From contig CAVUAN010000030.1 of assembly GCA_963739435.1 (NCBI GenBank), forward strand, positions 22,833-86,832: 64,000 bases of DNA. Direction: 5' to 3'. This stretch comes from CAVUAN01 sp963739435. GTDB lineage: Bacteria > Acidobacteriota > Thermoanaerobaculia > UBA5066 > Gp7-AA6. The translations under genes and the position numbers were made by a program. A model generated the notes under the pieces. That model was not told where the DNA came from and did no database searches. It saw nothing but the letters and a program-made list of their open reading frames with translations. Positions 10,599 through 21,181 of this stretch are shown piece by piece (position 1 is the first letter of the stretch; the number at the start of each line of letters is the position of its first letter).

Positions 10599-11952
10599 CT
10601 AGCGTACCTTGTCCGCCTCGGGGGCCCAGGCCCGGATGCGCCGGGCCAGCGTCTCGGCGGTCGGCGGGTCCATGTTCACAAGGATGACGATCGTCAGCCC
10701 GTTCTTTCCCTTGCTCTCGAGAACGGCATTGGCGCCCGGCGTGCCGCCGGCGATGCCGAGGCCTCCGGGCCGGGAGACGGCGAAGGCGAGCAGATCGGCC
10801 GCCGTCGAATCCGACGCCCCCGGCCGAGCTCGCCCGGCCCGGCAGACCGTACACGTTCGAGCGCCAGGCCCCTCCGGCCTCTTTCGTGTAGCCGATCGCC
10901 CGATTGACGACGATTTCGTCCTGGCCGAGGGCGACGGTGTCTTTCATCCCGGCGGGAGCAAAGATGTTTTCCTGCACGAAGGTCCAGTAGGGCTTGCCCG
11001 AGACCTTCTCGATGATCAGGCCGAGAACGACATAGCCGGCGTTCGAGTAGGCGCGGCCTTTCCCGGGCTCGAAGCGCAGGGGCTCGCTCTCGAAGAGCCG
11101 CAGGTAATCGGAGAGCTCCCGGATCTGCTCCCGGGGCGTCTCCTCGTAGCGCTTGCCGAAGATGTCGCCCAGGCCCGACGTCATCTCGAGAAGCTCTTCG
11201 ATCGTGATGCGGTCGGCCGACGGGATCTTGATGCCGGGCAGGTGCTTCGAAACGGTGTCGCTCAAGGCGAGGCGGTTCGACTTCACGAGGTCCATCACGG
11301 CCGCGCGCGTGAAGGCCTTGCCGATCGAGCCGATGTTGAACTTCGTGTCGGTCCGGTTCGGCACGGAAAGGCCTCGATCGGCCATGCCCCATGCCTTCTG
11401 GAAGAACGGCTTGCCGTCCCGCGCGAGCAGGACGACGCCCGAAAAGGCGTCCCTGGCCGCAAGCTCACCCACGGCGGCGTCGACCGCGGCCGAGAGCTCC
11501 GCGTCGTTGGCCTTGCGGGGTTCGTTGGGAGGCGCTTCCGGCGCCCCCGCCCCTTCCATGGCCTCGACGCGGAGCCCGAGCACGCCGCGCCGCGGGCCCT
11601 CTTCGGTCTCGAGAGAGACCTGGATCAGCTCGCCGGTTTTCTTCGAGCGGACGATGGCCCCGACGGAAGAGGGACTGGGCGGCAACACTTTGACGATCTC
11701 GAACGGGCCCCGGCGCGAGATGAAGCCGTATATGTTGCGCAGCCGCTGCTCGAGAGGGAGCTCCTTCAAGGCTTCCGGAGGGAAGTTCTGCTCGATGAAA
11801 GCCCGAGCGGCGGCCTCCGTGCCGGCGTCGGCGGCGGCGAAGAAAGCGGCCAGGCGCTTTCCCTCCGGCGTGTCCGGCAGATCGGGGGAGGCGGCGGCGA
11901 GCGCGCCGACGAGGGCGAGGCAGAGAACGAGCGTCGTGCGGCGCAGCAACAT
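10599..11952 (-). CDS. exported beta-lactamase-fold serine hydrolase (frameshifted)
   Basis: Class C beta-lactamase/D-alanyl-D-alanine carboxypeptidase-like serine hydrolase (PF00144), about 450 residues. The ATG at 11952 is preceded by AGGAGA. A signal peptide (MLLRRTTLVLCLALVGALAA) is followed by a spacer domain, then the SxxK motif in NIGSIGKAFT and the YxN-type motif in AYSNAGYVVLG. The ends of the domain are conserved on both sides of a frame change near 10820. After it the protein continues ADLLAFAVSRPGGLGIAGG to a TAG at 10599. True antibiotic resistance is unlikely; most such proteins are esterases or peptidases of unknown substrate. Confidence 0.86.
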
Positions 11953-12010
11953 GCAGTGTTTCTCCTGCGCCGGAGACGGCGCGGCATCCGAAAGGTTTCT
12001 CGGCCCGAGC

Positions 12011-13103
12011 TCAGCCGTTGGCTGCGCTGGAAGTCCTTCATGAAGGAGACGAGCGCCTCGACGCCCTTCTTCGGGAAGGCGTTGTAGATCGAGGCCCGGA
12101 TGCCGCCGACCGAGCGGTGGCCCTTGAGGCCGTCCAACCCCTGCTTCTTCGCTTCCGCGACGAACTTCGCCTCCAGCTCCTCGGAGGGCAGCCGGTAGAC
12201 CACGTTCATGTTCGAGCGGCTGCCCGGCTTCGCGTGCGGCCGGTAGAAGCCTCCGGATTGGTCGAGCGCGTCGTAGAGGAGCTTCGCCTTCTCGGCGTTC
12301 TTGCGGGCCATCGCCTCGAGGCCTCCCTCCGCGAGGACCCACTTCATGACGAGCCGCATGATGTAGATCGCGAAGACCGCGGGCGTGTTGTAGAGCGACT
12401 TCTCCTTGGCGTGGGTGTTGTAGTCGAGCATCGTCGGAAGGGTCTTGGGCGAGCGGGCGAGCATGTCTTCCCGCAGGATGACGAGGGTCGTGCCGGCAGG
12501 GGCCAGGTTCTTCTGGGCGCCGGCGTAGATCAGGGCGTACTTCGAGACGTCGATCGGCCGGCTGAACATGTCCGAGGAGGTGTCGCAGACGAGCGGCACG
12601 GAGCCGACCTCGGGCTCCTTGCGCCCACTCGACTCCCTGGATCGTCTCGTTCGAGGTGAAGTGAACGTAGGCGGCCGAGGGGTCGAGCTTCAGCTCCGAC
12701 TGTTGCGGTCACGCGGTCGAAGTTCTGGGCCTCGGTCGAGCCCGCGATCTGCGGCGCGCCGAACTTCTTGGCCTCCTTGAACGCCTTCTGGCCCCAGGAG
12801 CCCGTGACGATGTAGTCGGCCTTGCCTGCCCGGCGGCAGGATGTTCATCGGCACCATCGCAAACTGCAGCGAGGCTCCGCCCTGCAGGAAGAGGACGTGG
12901 TAGCTCGAGGGGATTCCCGCGAGCTTGCGGATGTCCGCCTCGCAGCCCTGGATCATCTCGTCGAACGCCTTGCCGCGGTGCGAGATCTCGAGCACCGACA
13001 TGCCGACGCCGGGCAGCGCCATCATGTCCCTCTGCGCCTCGGCGAGCACGCTCTCGGGCAGCACGCCCGGGCCCGCGCCGAAGTTGAAAATGCGATCGGT
13101 CAT
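12011..13103 (-). CDS. serC: phosphoserine aminotransferase (frameshifted)
   Basis: PLP enzyme converting 3-phosphohydroxypyruvate and glutamate to O-phosphoserine. Its start is typical (MTDRIFNFGAGPGVLPESVL), followed by LEISHRGKAFDEMI, LFLQGGASLQFAMVPMN, CDTSSDMFSRPID and the PLP-lysine region YAGAQKNLAPAGTT. The frame changes near 12830, 12715, 12625 and once more just before the end. In the frame after that last change, the tail reads AANG and stops with TGA at 12011-12013, giving about 364 residues, the usual length. The uncorrected frame instead runs on into the next gene. It lies 13 bp downstream of serA, in the same operon. Confidence 0.92.
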
Positions 13104-13116
13104 GGTTCTCTCTCCC

Positions 13117-14320
13117 TCACAGCGCCAGCACGGCGACTTCGATGATGTCGTCGGTCGAGGTGCGGATCGATTCGATGACCCCCGGCGAAGGCGAGTTGCT
13201 CATGTGGATGCGCGCGATCGCCGCCTTCGCGCCTTCGAACACGATGTTCTCCGTCTCCTGCACGTTGATGCCGGCCGCCCGGAGGCGCTCGAAGACGGCG
13301 GCGAGCACGCCCACGCGGTCGAAGTGCCGCACGACGAGCATGTGCGTGGCCGGCGACTTTCGCGCGAGGTTGACGACGTTGGGCGCCCGGCCGGTCTCGC
13401 GGTACTCGCGCACGATGCGCACGGTCTCGGCCGCGATCGCCTCCTGCGCCTGGTCGGTCGAGGCGCCGATGTGGTGCGTGCCGATGACGCCCGGCAGGTC
13501 GAAGATCGGCGCCTTGACCGCGCCCGTCCCGCCCGACGGCTCCTCGTTGAAGACGTCGAGGCCGGCGCGGATGCCCTTCTCGCGGACGGCTTTCTCGAGG
13601 GCCGCCTGGTCCACGACCTCGGCGCGCGACGTGTTGATGAAGAAGCGTGCCGGGCCGCATCGCCGCGAAGAACTCCTCGCCGATGAAGCCCTTCGTCTCG
13701 GGCTTCAGGGCCACGTGCACGCTGACGACGTCGGCCGAGGCGGCGACCTCGAGCGACGAGTTCTTGCGCGTGATGCCGAGCTGGGCCGCGCGCTCGGGCG
13801 TCAGGCTGCGGCTCCAGGCCACGACGGGCATGCCGAAGGCGCGCCCGCGCGCGACCATCTCGGTGCCGATCCCGCCGACGCCGATCAATCCGAGCGTGCG
13901 GCCGAAGAGCCCCTTCGCCTTGCTGTACTCCTTCTTGTTCCAGACGCCGAGGGCGAGGTCGCGGGTGTTGCCGAAGATCTGCCGGTCGAGCGCGAGGATC
14001 AGTCCGAAGGCCAGCTCGGCGACCGCAATCGAGTTCTTGCCGGGGCAGTTGGCGACGTAGATGCCGCGCGCGGACGCCGTCTCGACGTCGATCGTGTTGT
14101 AGCCGGCGCCGGCCCGGATGACGAGCGAGAGGTGCCCGGCCTCGAGCATCGGTTTGGTCACCTTCGTGCCGCGCACGACGAGAACGTCGGCGCCCGTTTT
14201 CCGGATCGCCTCGACGAGGGCCTCGTCCTTGGCGTCCGGCTCGTAGAGGACCTCGCACCCGAGGTCCTTCAACCCCTGCCGGCCGGAATCTTCGAACTTG
14301 TCGGCGACCAGGACTTTCAT
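13117..14320 (-). CDS. serA: D-3-phosphoglycerate dehydrogenase (one frameshift)
   Basis: First committed enzyme of serine synthesis: 3-phosphoglycerate + NAD+ to 3-phosphohydroxypyruvate. About 400 residues. The substrate domain (MKVLVADKFEDSG) leads to VIRAGAGYNTIDVETA, the nucleotide motif GLIGVGGIGTEM, a catalytic region with the histidine in GTHHIGAST, and a short C-terminal ACT-like domain (HMLVVRHFDRVGVLAAVFE) ending in EVAVLAL. The frame changes once near 13655, between PGTLL and the INTSRAE-type strand. The short form with a single ACT domain is common in Acidobacteriota and clostridia. Together with serC (13 bp away) it supplies phosphoserine; no serB is seen in the window. Confidence 0.93.
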
Positions 14321-14334
14321 AATTGATCCATTGG

Positions 14335-14788
14335 TTCATTGAATCATTTATTCATTGGGGCGGGAATGGCCATGCCCCGCGGATCAGACGCGTTTCGCGG
14401 TACGTTGAGAGGCAGCGAAAATCGCAAGGAGTTCCTTGGCCTCGGCCGGAAGGGCGGAAAGCTTCTCGGAGGACGCGACGTCCGATTCGGCAAGCAGCTC
14501 TAGCCAGAACACGGATTCGTCGATCTCTTCGACGACGACGCCCATCTTCGCTACAAACTCAGCGTGAGACCGGGAGCGACAGACAGCTCGGTAATTGGCG
14601 GCGACTGAAGTCGCTGATCGCATAAGCTGACGCCCCATGATTCGAGCTTCCTCAGATCGAGGAAGTTGGCGGTAAAGCTGAATCGCCGAGAGGGCGAAGA
14701 GCTTTGTACGCTTCTTAAGTTTCTCAGCCTCTTGCATCACGCGAATCTATCTCGCCCAAATCTACCAATGAATAAATCAACAAATGAA
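14335..14788. mobile_element. candidate mini-element: four-helix-bundle gene between AT-rich inverted repeats
   Basis: Two 24-bp arms, 14335-14358 and 14765-14788, are inverted copies of each other with 19 of 24 positions matching. They share a perfect 13-bp core (ATTTATTCATTGG at 14346-14358; its complement at 14765-14777) and an outer TTCATT. They enclose one small gene, and they begin 15 bp from the serA start and 8 bp from the DUF1015 stop. The arms are strikingly AT-rich in an otherwise GC-rich region. No transposase or target duplication was identified, so mobility is an inference. Confidence 0.45.
14384..14737 (-). CDS. four-helix-bundle protein (S23/IVS-Avd family)
   Basis: Small protein of about 117 residues from ATG at 14737, matching the four-helix-bundle family first seen as proteins inside 23S rRNA intervening sequences and related to the Avd protein of diversity-generating retroelements. 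Family signatures are LPRSEEARIMGRQLMRSATS, then VAANYRAVCRSRSHAEFVAK and EEIDESVFWLELLAE. No reverse transcriptase, variable repeat or rRNA is nearby, so this is a stand-alone copy. It interrupts the DUF1015-serA-serC gene order and is bounded by AT-rich inverted repeats. Its molecular role is not known; Avd binds nucleic acid and a reverse transcriptase. Confidence 0.85.
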   Translation of the reverse strand: MQEAEKLKKRTKLFALSAIQLYRQLPRSEEARIMGRQLMRSATSVAANYRAVCRSRSHAEFVAKMGVVVEEIDESVFWLELLAESDVASSEKLSALPAEAKELLAIFAASQRTAKRV

Positions 14789-14795
14789 TCAATCC

Positions 14796-16023
14796 CTAGA
14801 TAAGGTGAATCAACAGTCCATCTCGCAGCTTCGGCTCGAACCAGGTGGACTTGGGCGGCATGATCTCGTTGGCGTCGGATATCGCCATGAGCTCTTCCAG
14901 GGACACGGGATGCAGGGAAAAGGCGATCGCCGCCTTTCCGTCGCTCACGAGCTGTTCGAGCCCTTTCGTTCCCCGGATGCCGCCCACGAAGTCGACCCGC
15001 TTGTCCGTGCGGATGTCCTTGATTCCGAGAAGGGGATCGAGGATGTGGCGGTGGAGCAGGTCGGCGTCGAGGGCCTCGATGGCGCTGCCGCTCGCGGGCT
15101 TTGGCAGCGAAAGGCCGTGCCACTTGCCGTTCAAGTAGATGTTGATGTCGCCCTTTCGCGTCGGCGCGGCCTGTGAGCCTTCGCGCAGGCCGAAGCGGGT
15201 CGCCAGCTCCGCAAGCAGCGCCTCGGGCGACTTGCCGGCGAGGTCTTTGACGACGCGGTTGTACGGCAGGATCTTGAGCTGCCCCGCCGGGAAGAGGACG
15301 GTCAGGAAGAAGTTGTAGTCCTCGTCTCCCGTGTGTTTCTTGTTCGCCTTCTTGAGCTCCGCGCGCGCCCGCGCTGCGCTCGCTGCGCGGTGGTGCCCGT
15401 CGGCGATGTAGAAGAGAGACACGGCGCGGAAGGCCTCGGCGGCGCGCTCCGTCTGCTCGGTGGAGAGCGCGCCAGATCGTGTGCGCGACGCCGTCGGCAG
15501 CGCTGAAATCGAACAGGGGCTCTTCCCGGGAGGCCTGCGAGACGAGAGCGTCCAGGGCGCCGAGGTCGCGGTACGTCATGAAGACGGGTCCGGTCTGGGC
15601 TCCCAACGCCACCATGTGGCGCGTCCGGTCGTCCTCCTTGTCCTTGCGCGTGCGCTCGTGCTTGCGGATGACGTCGCTGTCGTACTCGTCCAGCGACGAA
15701 CAGCCCGCAATCCCCGTCTGCGTGTGCGGGCCCGTCCGGAGGCGGTACACGTAGAGAGCCGGCGCGCTCTCACGGGTCAGCGGAGCGAGCCGCTGGAGCT
15801 TGCCGAAGTTCTCGGCGGCCTTCGCGTAAACCGCGTCCGCATGCGGGTCCGTCCCGTCGGGCAGGTCGATCTCGGCGCGTGAGACGTGGAGGAAGGAGAG
15901 AGGGTTGCCGGCGGCCAGCGCGCGCGCCTCCTCCGTCGTGACGACGTCGTAGGGAACCGCGGAGACGAGAGCGGCCTTGTCGCGGGCGGGCCGCAGGGCC
16001 CGGAAGGGTTTGAGTGTCGCCAT
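14796..16023 (-). CDS. DUF1015 family protein (one frameshift)
   Basis: Conserved protein of unknown activity, about 409 residues, the usual length for the family. The ATG at 16023 gives MATLKPFRALRPARDKAA, then VPYDVVTTEEARALA and GNPLSFLHVSRAEIDL. The conserved YIADGHHRAASAAR motif lies after a frame change near 15450. It ends LRDGLLIHLI, with TAG at 14796-14798 right next to the right arm of the small element. It is cotranscribed in orientation with serA-serC; the same association with serine genes is known to me from clostridial and acidobacterial genomes (recall, not a search). The ADGHHR motif could be a metal or phosphate site. Confidence 0.85.
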
Positions 16024-16046
16024 CGTGCGGGGGATTCTACATACCC

Positions 16047-16127
16047 TGTCATTCTGAGGAGCGCAGCGACGAAGAATCTGTTTCGGTGTTTTGACCACAG
16101 AGATCCTTCGCTTCGCTCAGGATGACA
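16047..16127. repeat. dispersed palindromic repeat, copy 1
   Basis: Imperfect inverted repeat: the left arm starts TGTCATTCTGAGGAGCGCAG and the right arm ends CTTCGCTCAGGATGACA. It can fold into a long hairpin. Relative to copies 2 and 3 it is inserted in the opposite orientation (its left arm matches the complement of their right arm). It ends 26 bp before the ATG of the kinase at 16154. Confidence 0.8.
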
Positions 16128-16153
16128 GAGGCAGTAACATCCCTGCCCAAGCG

Positions 16154-18724
<2,571 letters not shown>

Positions 18725-18792
18725 ATCGGGTGATCTGCGATCGGGTCGTCGTGTGATCAGGAACCAATAGAATCGACGGAGGAGAAATCGTC

Positions 18793-19700
18793 ATGAAGCA
18801 TCTTCAACGCCTTGCCGTCGTGATTTCGTTGGCTTGTCTGGCTGCGGCCGCTGCCGGCTTTGGCCCAGACCGATCCGCACGCGGGCCACGCGCAGGAGAA
18901 GGCGGCAGCCGCGCCGGCCGCGGCGCCGGTCGCCCCGAAACGAGGCGCTGCCGCCCGACGCCGATCAGGCCAAGGAGGCGCTGGCGCAAATCGCCGCGCC
19001 ACGGCGAGTGGGTGGACATCAAGCTGCCCGACGGAGGCAAGCTCGTCACCTGGGTCGTCTACCCGGAGTCGAAGTCGAAGGCCGGCGTCGTGATCGTGAT
19101 CCACGAGATCTTCGGGCTGACCGACTGGGTCCGCGGCGTCGCCGACCAGTTCGCGAAGGAGGGATTCATCGCCGTCGCTCCCGATCTTCTCTCCGGCAAA
19201 GGGCCGAACGGGGGCGGGACCGACTCGCTGGGTGAGGACGTCGGCGAAGGTCATCCGCACCCTCACGCCGGAAACGGTCGTCGAGCGCTTGAACGCCGCG
19301 CGCGACTACGCGCTGAAGCTCCCGGCCGCCAACGGAAAGGTCGGCTCGGTCGGCTTCTGCTGGGGCGGCACGACGAGCTTCGCATATGCCGTGGCGCAGC
19401 CCAAGCTGAATGCGGCCGTCGTCTACTACGGCACCTCGCCGTCGGAGGCCGCGGCCTACGCGACGATCTGCAGCACCCGTCCTCGGGCTCTACGGCGGCG
19501 ACGACGCGCGCGTGGACGCGACGATCCCGACGGCCGAGGCCGAGATGAAGAAGCTCGGCAAGCCCTACACGCCCCGCGTTTTCGAGGGAGCGGGACACGG
19601 GTTCCTGAGGCAGCTTTCGGGCAAGGACGGCGCCAATCGCAAAGCGGCCGAACAGGCCTGGCCCGCGACGCTCGCCTTCTTCCGCGAGCGCTTGAAATAG
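18793..19700 (+). CDS. dienelactone hydrolase family protein (several frameshifts)
   Basis: Exported alpha/beta hydrolase of the dienelactone hydrolase family, about 302 residues. ATG at 18793 follows GGAGGAG. A signal peptide (MKHLQRLAVVISLACLAAA) is followed by a low-complexity Ala/Pro linker, then GEWVDIKLPDGGKLVTWVVY and VIHEIFGLTDWVR. The cysteine nucleophile elbow is GFCWGG, the aspartate is in GLYGGDDARVD and the histidine in GAGHGFLR. The frame changes near 18845, 18940, 18995, 19230 and 19475, each inside otherwise normal family sequence. Stop TAG at 19698-19700. Substrate unknown; most relatives outside aromatic pathways are general carboxylesterases. Confidence 0.85.
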
Positions 19701-19713
19701 GGGGAGCCGGTCC

Positions 19714-20034
19714 TCAGAGGCGGCGAGGAAGTGCAGATAGCTCTCGGGCGCCCGCTCGAGAATCTTGAAGCAGAACCCGCTCGGGACGACGCGCGCGAGG
19801 GCGACCGGCACGCGGTAGGAACGGGTGACCTGTCCCGGAGAGAGGGACCTTGGTCTCGTCCGGGAGAATCAGCGTGAGGACCAGCCGCGCGCCGAGCTTC
19901 GGAATGCGCGCGGTGCGCACAAAGAAGCTGGACGGGGAGATGTCGTAGGTAAACCCCACACAGGCGGCCTTGTCCCAATGGAACTCGACCGTGAGACGGC
20001 GCCGCTTTCGCAGCAGATGTCGCTTCTCGGGCAT
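19714..20034 (-). CDS. PilZ-like domain protein (one frameshift)
   Basis: Small protein of about 106 residues resembling PilZ c-di-GMP receptors. It has the basic RKRRRLTVEF start (RxxxR-type) and, about 25 residues later, YDISPSSFFVRT in place of the usual (D/N)xSxxG motif. The motif's glycine is replaced by serine, so c-di-GMP binding is uncertain. The frame changes near 19835; the alternative frame continues VPVALARVVPSGFCFKILER, a plausible PilZ beta-barrel end. The last residues and exact stop are therefore unsure. It converges on the dienelactone hydrolase gene, 13 bp away. Confidence 0.65.
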   Translation of the reverse strand: MPEKRHLLRKRRRLTVEFHWDKAACVGFTYDISPSSFFVRTARIPKLGARLVLTLILPDETKVPLSGTGHPFLPRAGRPRARRPERVLLQDSRAGARELSALPRRL

Positions 20035-20089
20035 CGCCCGCTCCAGAGAAGCAAGAATGATACCGCTTTTCGGGCTGCGGCGGGGCTTT

Positions 20090-21064
20090 CTAGCGTGCGA
20101 GGCGCAAGCCAGGCTTCAGGGGAAGCGTGCCCTGGCCCTCGACGCCGTAAACCGGCGCGCACCAGTGACGGTAGGTGGGCACGCGGCCGCGCACGACATC
20201 GAAGTAGAGCTTGCGCAGTCCCGAGACGACCGGCCCGATCTTGCCTGAGCCGATCGGCCTGTGATCCACCTTCGTGATCGCCGCGATCTGCACGCCGGTG
20301 CCGCAGAAGAACGCCTCGTCGGCGAGATAGATCTCGGTCCGGTCGACGCGCCGTTCGACGACCGTCATGCCGAGGTCCCGGCGCAAGAGCTCGAGCACGG
20401 TCCGCCGGGTGATGCCCTCGAGCACGCTGTCGGTCGTCATCGGCGTGAACGCGACGCCGTTCTTGACGAAAAAGACGTTGGCGGCCGAGCCCTCGGAAAC
20501 CTTGCCGTCGGAGCCGAGGACGATCGCCTCGTCGAAGCCCGCCCGGACGGCGTCGGTCTTCGTGAACGCGGAGTTGACGTAGGCGCCGGCGATCTTGCCG
20601 CGAGCCGGGATCATGTTGTCGTCCACGCGCCGCCAGGAGGAGACGCCGACGTGCAGGCCCTCCTCGTTCGACACGTACGAGCCGTAGGGAATCGCGATCA
20701 TCGAGATCTCCGGCGTCAGGTCGTGCAGCTTCACGCCGATCGTCTCGTCGCAATAGAACGCGAGCGGGCGCGCGTAGCAGTCCTCGCGGTAGCCCTCCGT
20801 GCGCAGCAGCGCGGCGAGCGAGGCTGAAAGGGTGTCCTCGGTGTGCTGCAGGTCCATGCCGAGCAGCTTTGCGGATTCGAGAAACCGCCGGAAGTGATCG
20901 GTGGGGCGGAAGACGAAGAGCTCTTTCTCGTCGTCGTTCCAGAATGCCCTCACGCCGCCGAAAACCGCCGTGCCGTAGTTCAAGGCGTGGGTCATCACGC
21001 CGACTTTTGCCTCGGAGTAGGGAACGATGCGGCCCTGGAAGAAGGCGTGGCGGGGAAGCGTCAT
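20090..21064 (-). CDS. ilvE: branched-chain amino acid aminotransferase
   Basis: Class IV PLP aminotransferase, 324 residues, interconverting Leu/Ile/Val and their 2-oxo acids with glutamate. Intact frame from ATG at 21064, preceded by GGAGGACGCC. The start MTLPRHAFFQGRIVPYSEAK is followed by THALNYGTAVFGGVRAFW, the PLP-lysine region PARGKIAGAYVNSAFTK, EAIVLGSDGKVSEGSAANVF and FFCGTGVQIAAITKVD, all typical of IlvE and not of D-alanine aminotransferase. It is transcribed away from a MocR-type regulator with 117 bp between the starts, which suggests regulation by that protein. Confidence 0.93.
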   Translation of the reverse strand: MTLPRHAFFQGRIVPYSEAKVGVMTHALNYGTAVFGGVRAFWNDDEKELFVFRPTDHFRRFLESAKLLGMDLQHTEDTLSASLAALLRTEGYREDCYARPLAFYCDETIGVKLHDLTPEISMIAIPYGSYVSNEEGLHVGVSSWRRVDDNMIPARGKIAGAYVNSAFTKTDAVRAGFDEAIVLGSDGKVSEGSAANVFFVKNGVAFTPMTTDSVLEGITRRTVLELLRRDLGMTVVERRVDRTEIYLADEAFFCGTGVQIAAITKVDHRPIGSGKIGPVVSGLRKLYFDVVRGRVPTYRHWCAPVYGVEGQGTLPLKPGLRLAR

Positions 21065-21104
21065 GGCGTCCTCCTCAACATCCGACTCAGTCCACTTCGG
21101 CAGT

Positions 21105-21130
21105 CCAATTTGCAGACCCTCCCGAATTGG
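21105..21130. promoter_or_regulatory. inverted repeat in ilvE-mocR intergenic region
   Basis: CCAATT at 21105-21110 and AATTGG at 21125-21130 form a 6-bp inverted repeat with 14 bp between the arms. This is a possible operator for the divergent MocR regulator. A second, less regular pair (TCCACTT near 21091 and AAGTGGA near 21180) flanks it. AT-rich half-sites stand out here from the GC-rich surroundings. Confidence 0.35.
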
Positions 21131-21181
21131 CCTTATCCTCGTTCCGTGGCAGGATCGAATTCAAGAGCCAGTTGAAATCAA

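Noticed and set aside
10599..11952. Antibiotic-resistance beta-lactamase
   Set aside because: SxxK and YxN motifs only place it in the broad PF00144 group; the architecture is that of esterase/peptidase-like family members.
10537..12342. 601-codon frame that appears to fuse the serC end with the serine hydrolase
   Set aside because: Caused by a frame change at the end of serC; the hydrolase has its own ribosome-binding site and signal peptide at 11952.
14384..14737. Diversity-generating retroelement
   Set aside because: The four-helix-bundle protein resembles Avd, but there is no reverse transcriptase, template repeat or variable target gene in the vicinity.
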